The position numbers were made by a program, and so were the translations under genes. From the NCBI GenBank assembly GCA_014075215.1, contig CP046177.1, positions 4,216,501 to 4,280,500 of the forward strand: a stretch of DNA of 64,000 nt, in the 5' to 3' direction. Below the pieces are notes generated by a model. That model was given only the letters and a program-made list of their open reading frames with translations. It was not told where the DNA came from and did not search any database. Position 1 is the stretch's first letter. Every line of letters begins with the position of its first letter. This stretch comes from Flavobacteriaceae bacterium. GTDB lineage: Bacteria; Bacteroidota; Bacteroidia; Flavobacteriales; Flavobacteriaceae. This document shows positions 55,862 to 64,000 of this stretch, one piece after another.

Positions 55862-56848
55862 TTGGGCTGTTTAAAATTAACATATCATCAAAGTACTGAA
55901 CCAAAATTAATTAGTTCTAAAAAAGTACTAACCTCAAAAAAAAGTGTTTTAAAAGCACGTAGTTATTTCCTCTTTGGACTCAAACACAAAGGGTACAATA
56001 ATGTTATAACTTCCACAAATCCAGCACAGAATTATAAATACAATCAGGGAACAAAAGGTAAAAATTTCCAAGGAAAAGAAGGGAAGTATTTTAAAGTAGA
56101 ACGACAAGAAGAATTAGGTCTTAATGTTGATATGACCAAATTCAGAATGTATGATTATGCATTAGGTAGATTCACTAGTATCGACCCGTTAGCTGATGCC
56201 AATCCTCAAGAGAGTTGGACTCCTTATCAATACGCTTATAATAACCCTATTAGGTACAATGACCCTTATGGTGATTGTCCTTGGTGTGTTGGAGCTTTAG
56301 TAGGAGCTTTAGTCGATGTTGCTATTCAAGCTGTTGAGATTTCGCTTGATGATACTAAATCGGCAAAAGATTTTAGTTGGACATCTGTTGGAATATCTGC
56401 TGCTGCAGGAGCTACGGGTGTTGGATTGGCTAGCAAACTGAAAAAAGCAGGAACTATTACTAAATTGGCAATTGAAGCTACTACAGATGCTGCTGCTAGC
56501 GCAGGAACACAATTAGCGAAAGATGGGGAGGTTGATGTAGTAGATGTGGCAATTGATGTTGTTGGTGGACAAACTGCTGGAAAAATAGCAGGAGATTTTG
56601 CTGAAAGTAAATTCTTAAAATCAGGTAAAGGCAAAAAACTACAAGAGGGAGTAAACCAGCAAAAAAATGCTAAAAGAGGTAAATCAAATACTATTTCAAA
56701 ATCAAAGGCAGATGTAAAAGGTGCTGAAAATAAATTAACTCGTGCAACAGCAGCTAGAGGTGTTGGTGCTTCTACAGCAGCTTCGGGTGCAGCTTCTACA
56801 GCAGTTAGTGAAACAAATAAAAAACTCGATGAGGAAAATAAAAAATGA
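55862..56848 (+). CDS. Orphan RHS tip 3: MGCLKLTY leader, RHS core end and Ala-rich membrane-type toxin
   Basis: 328 aa from TTG 55862. Leader and junction are the same as tip 2 (MGCLKLTYHQ, YFLFGLKHKGYNNVI), then the RHS end motif YDYALGRFTSIDPLADANP and NPIRYNDPYGD. The tip has a hydrophobic stretch (WCVGALVGALVDVAIQAVEI) and Gly/Ala-rich helices (SVGISAAAGATGVGLASKL), then a charged tail. No nuclease or peptidase motif is visible. With a membrane immunity protein overlapping its 3' end, a pore-forming toxin is plausible, but this is inference. Confidence 0.75.
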   Translation: MGCLKLTYHQSTEPKLISSKKVLTSKKSVLKARSYFLFGLKHKGYNNVITSTNPAQNYKYNQGTKGKNFQGKEGKYFKVERQEELGLNVDMTKFRMYDYALGRFTSIDPLADANPQESWTPYQYAYNNPIRYNDPYGDCPWCVGALVGALVDVAIQAVEISLDDTKSAKDFSWTSVGISAAAGATGVGLASKLKKAGTITKLAIEATTDAAASAGTQLAKDGEVDVVDVAIDVVGGQTAGKIAGDFAESKFLKSGKGKKLQEGVNQQKNAKRGKSNTISKSKADVKGAENKLTRATAARGVGASTAASGAASTAVSETNKKLDEENKK

Positions 56849-57020
56849 ATTGATTAATTGGATAAAGGATAAAAAGAATTTTCCTTATGTAATATTTTTA
56901 GTTATAGGGGTAGCGATGGCTTCTTATAAATATAGTTTTGTATCTGCTGTAATAGGTTTTTTCATAATTATTATATTTGGCTTAATCGTTGGTTTTGTAA
57001 TTAATAGGTTGATAAAATGA
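56829..57020 (+). CDS. Small membrane protein, candidate immunity for tip 3
   Basis: 63 aa from ATG 56829 (MRKIKNELINWIKDKK), with two membrane helices (YVIFLVIGVAMASYKY, VIGFFIIIIFGLIVGFVI). It overlaps the tip 3 stop by 20 bp. An inner-membrane immunity protein is the usual guard against a pore-forming or membrane-active toxin. Longer upstream frames overlap the toxin tail and are not real. Confidence 0.65.
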   Translation: MRKIKNELINWIKDKKNFPYVIFLVIGVAMASYKYSFVSAVIGFFIIIIFGLIVGFVINRLIK

Positions 57021-57027
57021 AATCAAA

Positions 57028-57052
57028 AACCACTCTTCGGAGTGGTTTTTTT
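57028..57052 (+). terminator. Terminator after tip 3 unit
   Basis: AAACCACTC, TTCG loop, GAGTGGTTT, then T-run. Confidence 0.8.
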
Positions 57053-57132
57053 ATGCTTTTTTAAGAAGCAATAAGATTGCCCCGTATTCTATGATAAAAA
57101 CAAGTAAAAGTTGAGATATTATTTTTACTAAT

Positions 57133-58128
57133 TTATGCAGCAAATTTAAAAGTATCTACATAGGGTGTTTGTCGTTTGACAACGGCAAACACTCTTGCTA
57201 TTAATTTGTTTCTAATAATGTTAACGGTACTCATTTTACTTTTGCCTTGTTTTATTCTTTTATGATAGTATAATTTCATTTCTGGGTTATGTTGTATAGC
57301 AGAAATAGCGCACATATTAATAATTGCTTTCAATTTTTTATTAGCCAAATGAGAGACTTTTGTACGTCCTTTAATACTAGTTCCAGATTGGTAAGGAAAA
57401 GGAGCAACACCACAATAAGAGGCAAACTTTCTCCAGTTTTCAAATTTTGAAAAATTGTCAGTAAACACAATCATCATTATAGCAGTTTGCATTCCTATAC
57501 CTTTAACACTAGTAACAAGTTTATAGGTTTCTTTTAACATTATATTTTGGTCAATAATAGCTTGCATTTGAGTATTAATCTTGTGTATTTGTTTGGTTAG
57601 TTCTGCAATCATTTTTTGTTGAACGTCAAAGATTATTTTATACTCTTTTGCTTTATAAATTCTTTTTTGTTCTTTCAAAGTAACTTTAAAACCAGCTCTT
57701 TGTTTGTTAAGTTTTGTCCTTAAAGATAAGAGACTTTTTAGTTGTAATATACTTCTTTTAGGTAGCTTACTGGGTTTAAGTTCTTCTTTTAATCGATACC
57801 CATATAGAGCAATGCGTTTGGCATCAATTTGGTCATCCTTTCCACGAGCAATACCAATAGATCTTTTAATTTCTAAACCAGAAGCTATGAAAAAAGATAA
57901 TTTTTGTTCAGTTAAAGACACAGATAATAAATGAGAGTACATTCCTGTATGTTCAAATACAAACATGGTTTCTTCTTTAGAGAAAGACGAATTTTTAAAA
58001 CTCCACTTTAGCATTAATTTAAATCCAGATTTACTGTTCTCAAACTGTTGAACAATTTGTTTAGAATAGATACAAACATCAATTAATAATTTACTGACAT
58101 CGATTCCGATAATTTCATTTGTTTTCAT
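57133..58128 (-). CDS. IS110-family transposase, copy 4
   Basis: 331 aa, intact and identical in protein to copies 2 and 3. Confidence 0.93.
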   Translation of the reverse strand: MKTNEIIGIDVSKLLIDVCIYSKQIVQQFENSKSGFKLMLKWSFKNSSFSKEETMFVFEHTGMYSHLLSVSLTEQKLSFFIASGLEIKRSIGIARGKDDQIDAKRIALYGYRLKEELKPSKLPKRSILQLKSLLSLRTKLNKQRAGFKVTLKEQKRIYKAKEYKIIFDVQQKMIAELTKQIHKINTQMQAIIDQNIMLKETYKLVTSVKGIGMQTAIMMIVFTDNFSKFENWRKFASYCGVAPFPYQSGTSIKGRTKVSHLANKKLKAIINMCAISAIQHNPEMKLYYHKRIKQGKSKMSTVNIIRNKLIARVFAVVKRQTPYVDTFKFAA

Positions 58129-58223
58129 AATTTTGTAATTAGATATTAATAATAGTTACTTAAACTAAGACCTTTAATAAGGGCAGAAACTGAAATTCTA
58201 TATGGTTCTAAGTAACTTTTAAA

Positions 58224-58290
58224 AAGAACGGAGACTAATCGGGGGATGGCTCTAAAAAGCTAGCTGGCCGCTAAAGTTCACTCCGTTCTT
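58224..58290 (-). ncRNA. Candidate IS110 bridge RNA segment, copy 4
   Basis: Hairpin as in copy 1, including the one-base-shorter AATCGGGGG loop. Confidence 0.4.
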
Positions 58291-58443
58291 TTGTGTTTTT
58301 GGTTATCAACAAAATAAGAGTTATTAACAAAGAAAAAAAGAAGCAAAAAAAGAAATTTCATCATAACTATTATGTTTTTATTTTAAGTAATTATTTCTAT
58401 TTGCTAATCTAAAGGCTCGTCCTAGAATGTTACGCAACCGCTA

Positions 58444-58466
58444 CCGCTAGCTTGTAGCTAGTGGCG
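58444..58466. repeat. REP-like hairpin at IS110 copy 4 left end
   Basis: CCGCTAGCTTG, TAGCTAGTGGCG. The loop differs from copies 2/3 while the stem is kept, a sign of selection on structure. Confidence 0.5.
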
Positions 58467-58696
58467 TTTGTGAGTAAAACAGCGAAAAAAAGCTACTTTA
58501 GAGATTAGGGTCATTTTTTTATGCAAATTATTTTTGAATATCTTTTTAATTTTTTACTACTTTAGGATGTAAAATTAAAAACTTATTAACAACTCCCTTT
58601 TTCTTCTCTACCCTTTGTTACGCCTACCTTTTCGCCGTTTTTTCTTCCTTTTTATTTTTCGCCCTATTCCGTCCTCATTTCAGGGGTTTTTGTGGG

Positions 58697-59654
58697 GGAT
58701 TTTTTGTGTTTTTCGTTTGGGTTTTTAGGTTTTTTTGTTGGTGGTTTTTCTTTGACTTTTTTTCGTTTCGTTTTTGGTCTTTTTAAAGCGTTTTTTACGT
58801 TAAATTTCATTTTTTTAATGCCCATAGGCAAAAGGACTTTTTTTGACTGGAATAGTCATTTATTTACCAATTTTTAAGCCGATTATTCGGCTTCATCACG
58901 CCAAAGTCGAACTCTTTTTTTTGGCTTTTTGTGGTGAGCCACCACAGGCATTTTTTTTGGGTTTTTTTCTTTTCTTTTTTTGCTCTGTTTTGCAGGACAA
59001 TTTTTGGACTTTTTTAGTGAGCCGACACAGGGAGTTTTTGACAATTATTTGTTTAAATTTTTAAACCTCATTTTTTTTACTCTGCTTTTGTGATTTGACT
59101 GCTCTTTTAATTTTGGGCGTTTATTTGCTCTACTTCTTCTAAATATTGACTGTCTTTAGGCTTTTACTTACTAGCAATTACACCATTTTATTGATGCTGA
59201 TTGCTTGTGGTTCTGCGACTCGTTTTGTAAATTTATTTTTGCCGATTTATTGGCTAAATTGACTTTTATACTCCGAAAATAGGAGTATTTTTTTTTTGCT
59301 TTTTTTTACCGCTTTGCGGTGGGGCTTTTTTCTTTTTTTTGCTCTGCTTCGCAGTGCAATTTTTTGAACTTTTTTTAGGGTTTTTAACCCAATTTATTTT
59401 CGTTTTTAAACGAACTATTTTTGATATTTCGGAAAACTCAATACAAGTTTTAGGCAGTTCTTATTTGTTCACTTTTTTGTCAATTTAGTATTTGATTTTT
59501 AAAAGCAATTTTAAGCCTGTTTTTTGCTCTTTTTTAGCCGTTTTTCGGCTCTCAGATTTAGGGCTTTGTTTCTGTTCTTTTTTGTGTGCTTTTTCCTCTC
59601 TTTTTTGCTTTGGTTTTGGGCTGTTTTTGGTTTCGTTTTTCTATGTTTTTCGCC
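58697..59654 (+). other. Non-coding core of P3
   Basis: Same sequence and orientation as the P2 core with a one- to two-base length change in a T-run near 59290. Dense hairpin plus T-run units; no gene supported. Confidence 0.7.
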
Positions 59655-59884
59655 CCCACAAAAACCCCTGAAATGAGGACGGAATAGGGCGAAAAATAAA
59701 AAGGAAGAAAAAACGGCGAAAAGGTAGGCGTAACAAAGGGTAGAGAAGAAAAAGGGAGTTGTTAATAAGTTTTTAATTTTACATCCTAAAGTAGTAAAAA
59801 ATTAAAAAGATATTCAAAAATAATTTGCATAAAAAAATGACCCTAATCTCTAAAGTAGCTTTTTTTCGCTGTTTTACTCACAAA

Positions 59885-59907
59885 CGCCACTAGCTACAAG
59901 CTAGCGG
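59885..59907. repeat. REP-like hairpin at IS110 copy 5 left end
   Basis: Mirror image of 58444-58466. Confidence 0.5.
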
Positions 59908-60060
59908 TAGCGGTTGCGTAACATTCTAGGACGAGCCTTTAGATTAGCAAATAGAAATAATTACTTAAAATAAAAACATAATAGTTATGATGAAATTTCT
60001 TTTTTTGCTTCTTTTTTTCTTTGTTAATAACTCTTATTTTGTTGATAACCAAAAACACAA

Positions 60061-60128
60061 AAGAACGGAGTGAACTTTAGCGGCCAGCTAGCTTTTTAGA
60101 GCCATCCCCCGTATTAGTCGCCGTTCTT
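60061..60128 (+). ncRNA. Candidate IS110 bridge RNA segment, copy 5
   Basis: AAGAACGGAG pairs with CGCCGTTCTT; one foot base differs from the other copies and breaks one pair. Confidence 0.38.
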
Positions 60129-60223
60129 TTTAAAAGTTACTTAGAACCATATAGAATTTCAGTTTCTGCCCTTATTAAAGGTCTTAGTTTAAGTAACTAT
60201 TATTAATATCTAATTACAAAATT

Positions 60224-61219
60224 ATGAAAACAAATGAAATTATCGGAATCGATGTCAGTAAATTATTAATTGATGTTTGTATCTATTCTAAACAAATTGT
60301 TCAACAGTTTGAGAACAGTAAATCTGGATTTAAATTAATGCTAAAGTGGAGTTTTAAAAATTCGTCTTTCTCTAAAGAAGAAACCATGTTTGTATTTGAA
60401 CATACAGGAATGTACTCTCATTTATTATCTGTGTCTTTAACTGAACAAAAATTATCTTTTTTCATAGCTTCTGGTTTAGAAATTAAAAGATCTATTGGTA
60501 TTGCTCGTGGAAAGGATGACCAAATTGATGCCAAACGCATTGCTCTATATGGGTATCGATTAAAAGAAGAACTTAAACCCAGTAAGCTACCTAAAAGAAG
60601 TATATTACAACTAAAAAGTCTCTTATCTTTAAGGACAAAACTTAACAAACAAAGAGCTGGTTTTAAAGTTACTTTGAAAGAACAAAAAAGAATTTATAAA
60701 GCAAAAGAGGATAAAATAATCTTTGACGTTCAACAAAAAATGATTGCAGAACTAACCAAACAAATACACAAGATTAATACTCAAATGCAAGCTATTATTG
60801 ACCAAAATATAATGTTAAAAGAAACCTATAAACTTGTTACTAGTGTTAAAGGTATAGGAATGCAAACTGCTATAATGATGATTGTGTTTACTGACAATTT
60901 TTCAAAATTTGAAAACTGGAGAAAGTTTGCCTCTTATTGTGGTGTTGCTCCTTTTCCTTACCAATCTGGAACTAGTATTAAAGGACGTACAAAAGTCTCT
61001 CATTTGGCTAATAAAAAATTGAAAGCAATTATTAATATGTGCGCTATTTCTGCTATACAACATAACCCAGAAATGAAATTATACTATCATAAAAGAATAA
61101 AACAAGGCAAAAGTAAAATGAGTACCGTTAACATTATTAGAAACAAATTAATAGCAAGAGTGTTTGCCGTTGTCAAACGACAAACACCCTATGTAGATAC
61201 TTTTAAATTTGCTGCATAA
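60224..61219 (+). CDS. IS110-family transposase, copy 5
   Basis: 331 aa, intact. One change from copies 2-4: Tyr163 to Asp (KAKEDKII), in the coiled linker between the DEDD and Transposase_20 domains. Confidence 0.93.
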   Translation: MKTNEIIGIDVSKLLIDVCIYSKQIVQQFENSKSGFKLMLKWSFKNSSFSKEETMFVFEHTGMYSHLLSVSLTEQKLSFFIASGLEIKRSIGIARGKDDQIDAKRIALYGYRLKEELKPSKLPKRSILQLKSLLSLRTKLNKQRAGFKVTLKEQKRIYKAKEDKIIFDVQQKMIAELTKQIHKINTQMQAIIDQNIMLKETYKLVTSVKGIGMQTAIMMIVFTDNFSKFENWRKFASYCGVAPFPYQSGTSIKGRTKVSHLANKKLKAIINMCAISAIQHNPEMKLYYHKRIKQGKSKMSTVNIIRNKLIARVFAVVKRQTPYVDTFKFAA

Positions 61220-61296
61220 ATTAGTAAAAATAATATCTCAACTTTTACTTGTTTTTATCATAGAATACGGGGCAATCTTATTGCTTCTTAAAAAAG

Positions 61297-61325
61297 CATA
61301 AAAAAACCACTCCGAAGAGTGGTTT
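61297..61325 (-). terminator. Terminator after tip 4 unit
   Basis: Mirror image of the tip 3 terminator (AAACCACTC / GAGTGGTTT). Confidence 0.75.
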
Positions 61326-61331
61326 TTGATT

Positions 61332-61523
61332 TCATTTTATCAACCTATTAATTACAAAACCAACGATTAAGCCAAATATAATAATTATGAAAAAACCTAT
61401 TACAGCAGATACAAAACTATATTTATAAGAAGCCATCGCTACCCCTATAACTAAAAATATTACATAAGGAAAATTCTTTTTATCCTTTATCCAATTAATC
61501 AATTCATTTTTTATTTTCCTCAT
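61332..61523 (-). CDS. Small membrane protein, candidate immunity for tip 4
   Basis: 63 aa, identical to the tip 3 immunity candidate, with two membrane helices, start ATG 61523. Duplicate within the P3 arm. If expressed it would add dosage of the same immunity. Confidence 0.6.
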   Translation of the reverse strand: MRKIKNELINWIKDKKNFPYVIFLVIGVAMASYKYSFVSAVIGFFIIIIFGLIVGFVINRLIK

Positions 61524-62398
61524 CGAGTTTTTTATTTGTTTCACTAACTGCTGTAGAAGCTGCACCCGAAGCTGCTGTAGAAGCACCAACACCTCTAGCT
61601 GCTGTTGCACGAGTTAATTTATTTTCAGCACCTTTTACATCTGCCTTTGATTTTGAAATAGTATTTGATTTACCTCTTTTAGCATTTTTTTGCTGGTTTA
61701 CTCCCTCTTGTAGTTTTTTGCCTTTACCTGATTTTAAGAATTTACTTTCAGCAAAATCTCCTGCTATTTTTCCAGCAGTTTGTCCACCAACAACATCAAT
61801 TGCCACATCTACTACATCAACCTCCCCATCTTTCGCTAATTGTGTTCCTGCGCTAGCAGCAGCATCTGTAGTAGCTTCAATTGCCAATTTAGTAATAGTT
61901 CCTGCTTTTTTCAGTTTGCTAGCCAATCCAACACCCGTAGCTCCTGCAGCAGCAGATATTCCAACAGATGTCCAACTAAAATCTTTTGCCGATTTAGTAT
62001 CATCAAGCGAAATCTCAACAGCTTGAATAGCAACATCGACTAAAGCTCCTACTAAAGCTCCAACACACCAAGGACAATCACCATAAGGGTCATTGTACCT
62101 AATAGGGTTATTATAAGCGTATTGATAAGGAGTCCAACTCTCTTGAGGATTGGCATCAGCTAACGGGTCGATACTAGTGAATCTACCTAATGCATAATCA
62201 TACATTCTGAATTTGGTCATATCAACATTAAGACCTAATTCTTCTTGTCGTTCTACTTTAAAATACTTCCCTTCTTTTCCTTGGAAATTTTTACCTTTTG
62301 TTCCCTGATTGTATTTATAATTCTGTGCTGGATTTGTGGAAGTTATAACATTATTGTATCCTTTATGACGCAGCCCAAAAGGATATAACTTTATGCGT
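61504..62398 (-). pseudogene. Orphan RHS tip 4: start-less copy of tip 3
   Basis: The frame begins right after an in-frame stop with KKRIKLYPFGLRHKGYNNVI, exactly at the conserved RHS core/tip junction, and then equals tip 3 to the end. There is no start codon before the junction and no MGCLKLTY leader; the first ATG (62220, MTKFRMYD) is deep inside. It is best read as a silent donor tip that could be expressed only after recombination into an rhs core. The flank 62400-62800 shows no gene that I can support. Confidence 0.7.
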
Positions 62399-62790
62399 TT
62401 TTTTTAATAAAAGCCCATTTTTTATCGCTTATACCTGACAAAAACAGATTTTTTTAAGAACGTCCTCACTTCATGACCATTGTAAATATATGATTTTATG
62501 ATTAAATCCGCACTCCAAAAACCCAGTATTTTCGTTCCTCAAAACCCCTGTGTTTTTTCCGTTTCCTTTCCCTCGATATTTGTACATAATTGGCATTATA
62601 ATACAAATTCAGGAGTTTACTATTTGATCGGTTCTTCGCTTGTAAGTTATAATGTAAATTATGTAAAATACTCCAGGCTCATAGCTACCTGAGCGCACAG
62701 TGGAACTAAGATTGATGATAATAGCTTTGATTTTTAAGTAAAAAAGTCGTATTTTAGCTACGACGTCTTAGAGGACTAAAATCGTTTGCT

Positions 62791-62831
62791 AAGTAAGAAG
62801 TTATCTTTTAATTAGGTAGCTTCTTTTTTTA
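62791..62831 (+). terminator. Terminator-like hairpin
   Basis: GAAGTTATC pairs with GGTAGCTTC (two wobbles), then seven T. Confidence 0.45.
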
Positions 62832-63121
62832 TGCTCTTTGTGAAGACTAGCGCCCTTCGGTTGCTTCATTTTAATACTTGTCGATTTTTCCCCTGGCTTT
62901 TTTCCACCTCTAAAAAATCGCCAATTATTAAAACGGTTTACCTCCGTTTTAAAAAGATGAGGATTTATAGAAAGGGTTATAGCAGGGAGATAAATCGTCA
63001 GCTTTTTAAAACCGACAAGCGATAGTGCGTTCAGCATCGGAACTACATCGTTTATGGTAAGTTCTTCTCTCTGTGATATCTCAAGTGTTTTCCGTACTGA
63101 TTTTAAAAACTGTAAACTCAT
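62801..63121 (-). CDS. Hypothetical small basic protein
   Basis: 106 aa (MSLQFLKSVRKTLEISQREE, NPHLFKTEVNRFNNWRFFRG, basic tail). Not recognised. A broken copy lies at 43731-43900 near the left recombinase module, so it belongs to the module flanks. The C-terminus runs into a terminator hairpin, so the true end or even the coding status is uncertain. Confidence 0.4.
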   Translation of the reverse strand: MSLQFLKSVRKTLEISQREELTINDVVPMLNALSLVGFKKLTIYLPAITLSINPHLFKTEVNRFNNWRFFRGGKKPGEKSTSIKMKQPKGASLHKEHKKRSYLIKR

Positions 63122-63189
63122 TTTAGGATTGATTCCGGGTTGTAAATCTATTTTAGGATTTAGCTAAAAAAACGGTCAACTCATTTCAG

Positions 63190-63648
63190 GATAATAGCCC
63201 ACTATGTATTTCCCTTTTTTTGATTTAACCGTACTGTTTATAGAGGCCAACGCCGATTGAGTGTTCTGCGTTGTACGCAAAACCAGCGCAGCGAAAGCGC
63301 AGCGCCAAAGCCGACGTGGACACATTGTCTGCGAACGATTAAGTGAGCAGCGTGGACGCGCCACAAGCATTTTTTTTCTCCTTATTATAAAAATAATAAA
63401 TCGATTAAAAAAAAATGCGCAGTAGGCTTTGGCACCAGCGGCTGCGCCCGATAAGCAGCGGTGGATTTTTGTAGGCGACCCATAGGAGCCGTCAGCAAAA
63501 ATACAGAGGAGCTGCGAGTGAGCGGAGCAGAAGCAGGGAGGCAGCAGCTTTTTTTTGGACAAAAACGGCTGTAAGCCGATGTATTTTTTTTTGGCCAAAA
63601 AAAAGTGCTGCACAGAGGGGCGTAGCGAACACCTTATAACCGCCCTTA
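63190..63648 (-). repeat. GC-rich inverted repeat flanking the tip array, right copy
   Basis: Reverse complement of 43245-43680, nearly identical over most of its length and diverging toward 63190. It ends about 40 bp from the recombinase 2 copy stop, just as the left copy follows the left module. Confidence 0.6.
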
Positions 63649-63689
63649 ATTGGTTTTTTAGCAAGCGAGGACGAAGGACGAGCGAAGCT

Positions 63690-64000
63690 TTATTGTATGG
63701 GATGAAAGTTATTTACAACTTCGTGTAAAGATTCTAAATCATCCTGTAGATACCGTTCTGTAGAAGATATATAACGATGTCCTGCCATGACTTGCACTTG
63801 TCTTAGATTGTATTGTTTTAACCAATGGGTAATCACAGAAGCTCGTATTTGATTTGAACTATTTACTTTGTTGTTTGTCTTCTTTAACTTCTTTAAAATG
63901 TGATAGATTGTATTTCCTAATCGTTTGTTGTTTGGTATAAAAACTCTTTCGCTAACAATGTGTTTTTTATCAATGATTTCTTCTCGGACTTCTTTTATAT
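63690..64000 (-). CDS. Tyrosine recombinase 2 homologue, C-terminal part (gene continues beyond window)
   Basis: About 103 codons read on the minus strand to the stop at 63690: FIPNNKRLGNTIYHILKKLK, SSNQIRASVITHWLKQYNLR, MAGHRYISSTERYLQDDLES, NNFHPIQ. It keeps Arg, His and Tyr and the same missing HxxR His (Asn) as the left copy, with several amino-acid changes, so it is a related module and not a fresh duplicate. Its inverted position brackets the tip array. Confidence 0.85.
   Translation of the reverse strand, partial: IKEVREEIIDKKHIVSERVFIPNNKRLGNTIYHILKKLKKTNNKVNSSNQIRASVITHWLKQYNLRQVQVMAGHRYISSTERYLQDDLESLHEVVNNFHPIQ

Larger units (their letters stand above)
52096..56008. repeat. Large inverted repeat P2 (arms ~1.48 kb, core 956 bp)
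   Basis: Arms 52096-53574 and 54531-56008 contain, mirrored, the start of tips 2 and 3, their promoter, and a two-gene module. The inner boundary has the same CCTCATTTCAGGGGTTTTTG motif as P1 and P3. P2 separates the 5' sides of two divergent tips and has no IS110. Confidence 0.85.
57080..58415 (-). mobile_element. IS110-family element, copy 4
   Basis: From CCCCGTATTC to GCTAATCTAAAGG. Left arm of P3, right end 28 bp past the tip 3 terminator. Confidence 0.8.
59936..61272 (+). mobile_element. IS110-family element, copy 5
   Basis: From CCTTTAGATTAGC to GAATACGGGG. Right arm of P3. Confidence 0.8.
55993..62358. repeat. Large inverted repeat P3 (arms ~2.7 kb, core 958 bp)
   Basis: Arms 55993-58696 and 59655-62358 mirror the tip 3/4 body, immunity gene, terminator, IS110, hairpin segment and REP-like palindrome. 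The arms differ at a few sites: loop AATCGGGGG versus AATACGGGGG, CTCCG versus CGCCG at the hairpin foot, and one Tyr to Asp change in the transposase. So they are two genuine copies. Confidence 0.85.

Noticed and set aside
53353..59064. Small Phe-rich frames in P2 and P3 cores (e.g. 53570, 53721, 58692, 58843)
   Set aside because: Same reason: low complexity, repeated with the core and lacking any gene features.
47698..59907. CRISPR array from the repeated hairpins
   Set aside because: Repeats are kilobases apart, with no regular spacers and no cas genes.
46333..62358. Palindromes as an assembly or library artefact
   Set aside because: P3 arms differ at several positions, P1 and P2 have different outer content, and the core is inverted in P1, which a fold-back artefact would not produce. 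Not fully excluded without reads, mainly for the identical P2 arms.
1..64000. tRNA or rRNA genes
   Set aside because: No tRNA cloverleaf-like or rRNA-like stretch was recognised on either strand.

Overview
The window looks like a chromosomal segment of a marine-type Flavobacteriaceae (Bacteroidota) genome. The evidence is low GC, promoter-like TAnnTTTG elements, a subtilase of the secreted flavobacterial type, Bacteroidota-style two-gene RHS loci with MGCLKLTY orphans, and many worn IS and MITE copies. No rRNA, tRNA or CRISPR was seen.

Layout. (1) 1-26 kb is an ordinary backbone: S8 peptidase (partial), gpsA, a polysaccharide flippase, dut, glnS, a PLP aminotransferase with murB, an ECF sigma factor, an Nramp-type transporter, lipA, two thioredoxin-fold proteins and an ABC permease. 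It is interrupted by decaying mobile DNA: a group II intron remnant, ISAs1, IS3, an IS110 fragment, IS4, two MITE families, and an rmuC cassette between attC-like direct repeats. (2) 26.5-35.3 kb is a full-length RHS polymorphic-toxin locus: two large YD/RHS genes, each with one frameshift, a metallopeptidase tip and a lipoprotein immunity gene. (3) 36-43 kb holds an IS110 copy, a REP-associated tyrosine transposase and a compact mobile module (XRE repressor, AAA+ ATPase, two overlapping tyrosine recombinases, a toxin-antitoxin pair). (4) 43-64 kb is an array of four orphan RHS toxin tips in alternating orientation (tip1 forward, tip2 reverse, tip3 forward, tip4 reverse). Three giant near-perfect inverted repeats separate them. 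Each is built around a ~955-bp T/A-rich, hairpin-packed non-coding core, and two carry inward-facing non-coding ends of IS110 copies. The array ends at an inverted, diverged second copy of the recombinase module.

How the parts may work together (inference). The orphan tips share near-identical DNA with the main rhs gene at the core/tip junction. Tip cassette 1 also shares an identical 271-bp segment downstream of its immunity gene, so it has homology arms on both sides for replacing the expressed tip. The inverted repeats would allow inversion and shuffling of tips, and the recombinases and IS110 copies could drive gain of cassettes. The IS110 copies carry a conserved structured segment upstream of the transposase that is a candidate bridge RNA, and each left end abuts a REP-like hairpin. 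These are sequence-based hypotheses; no search was run.
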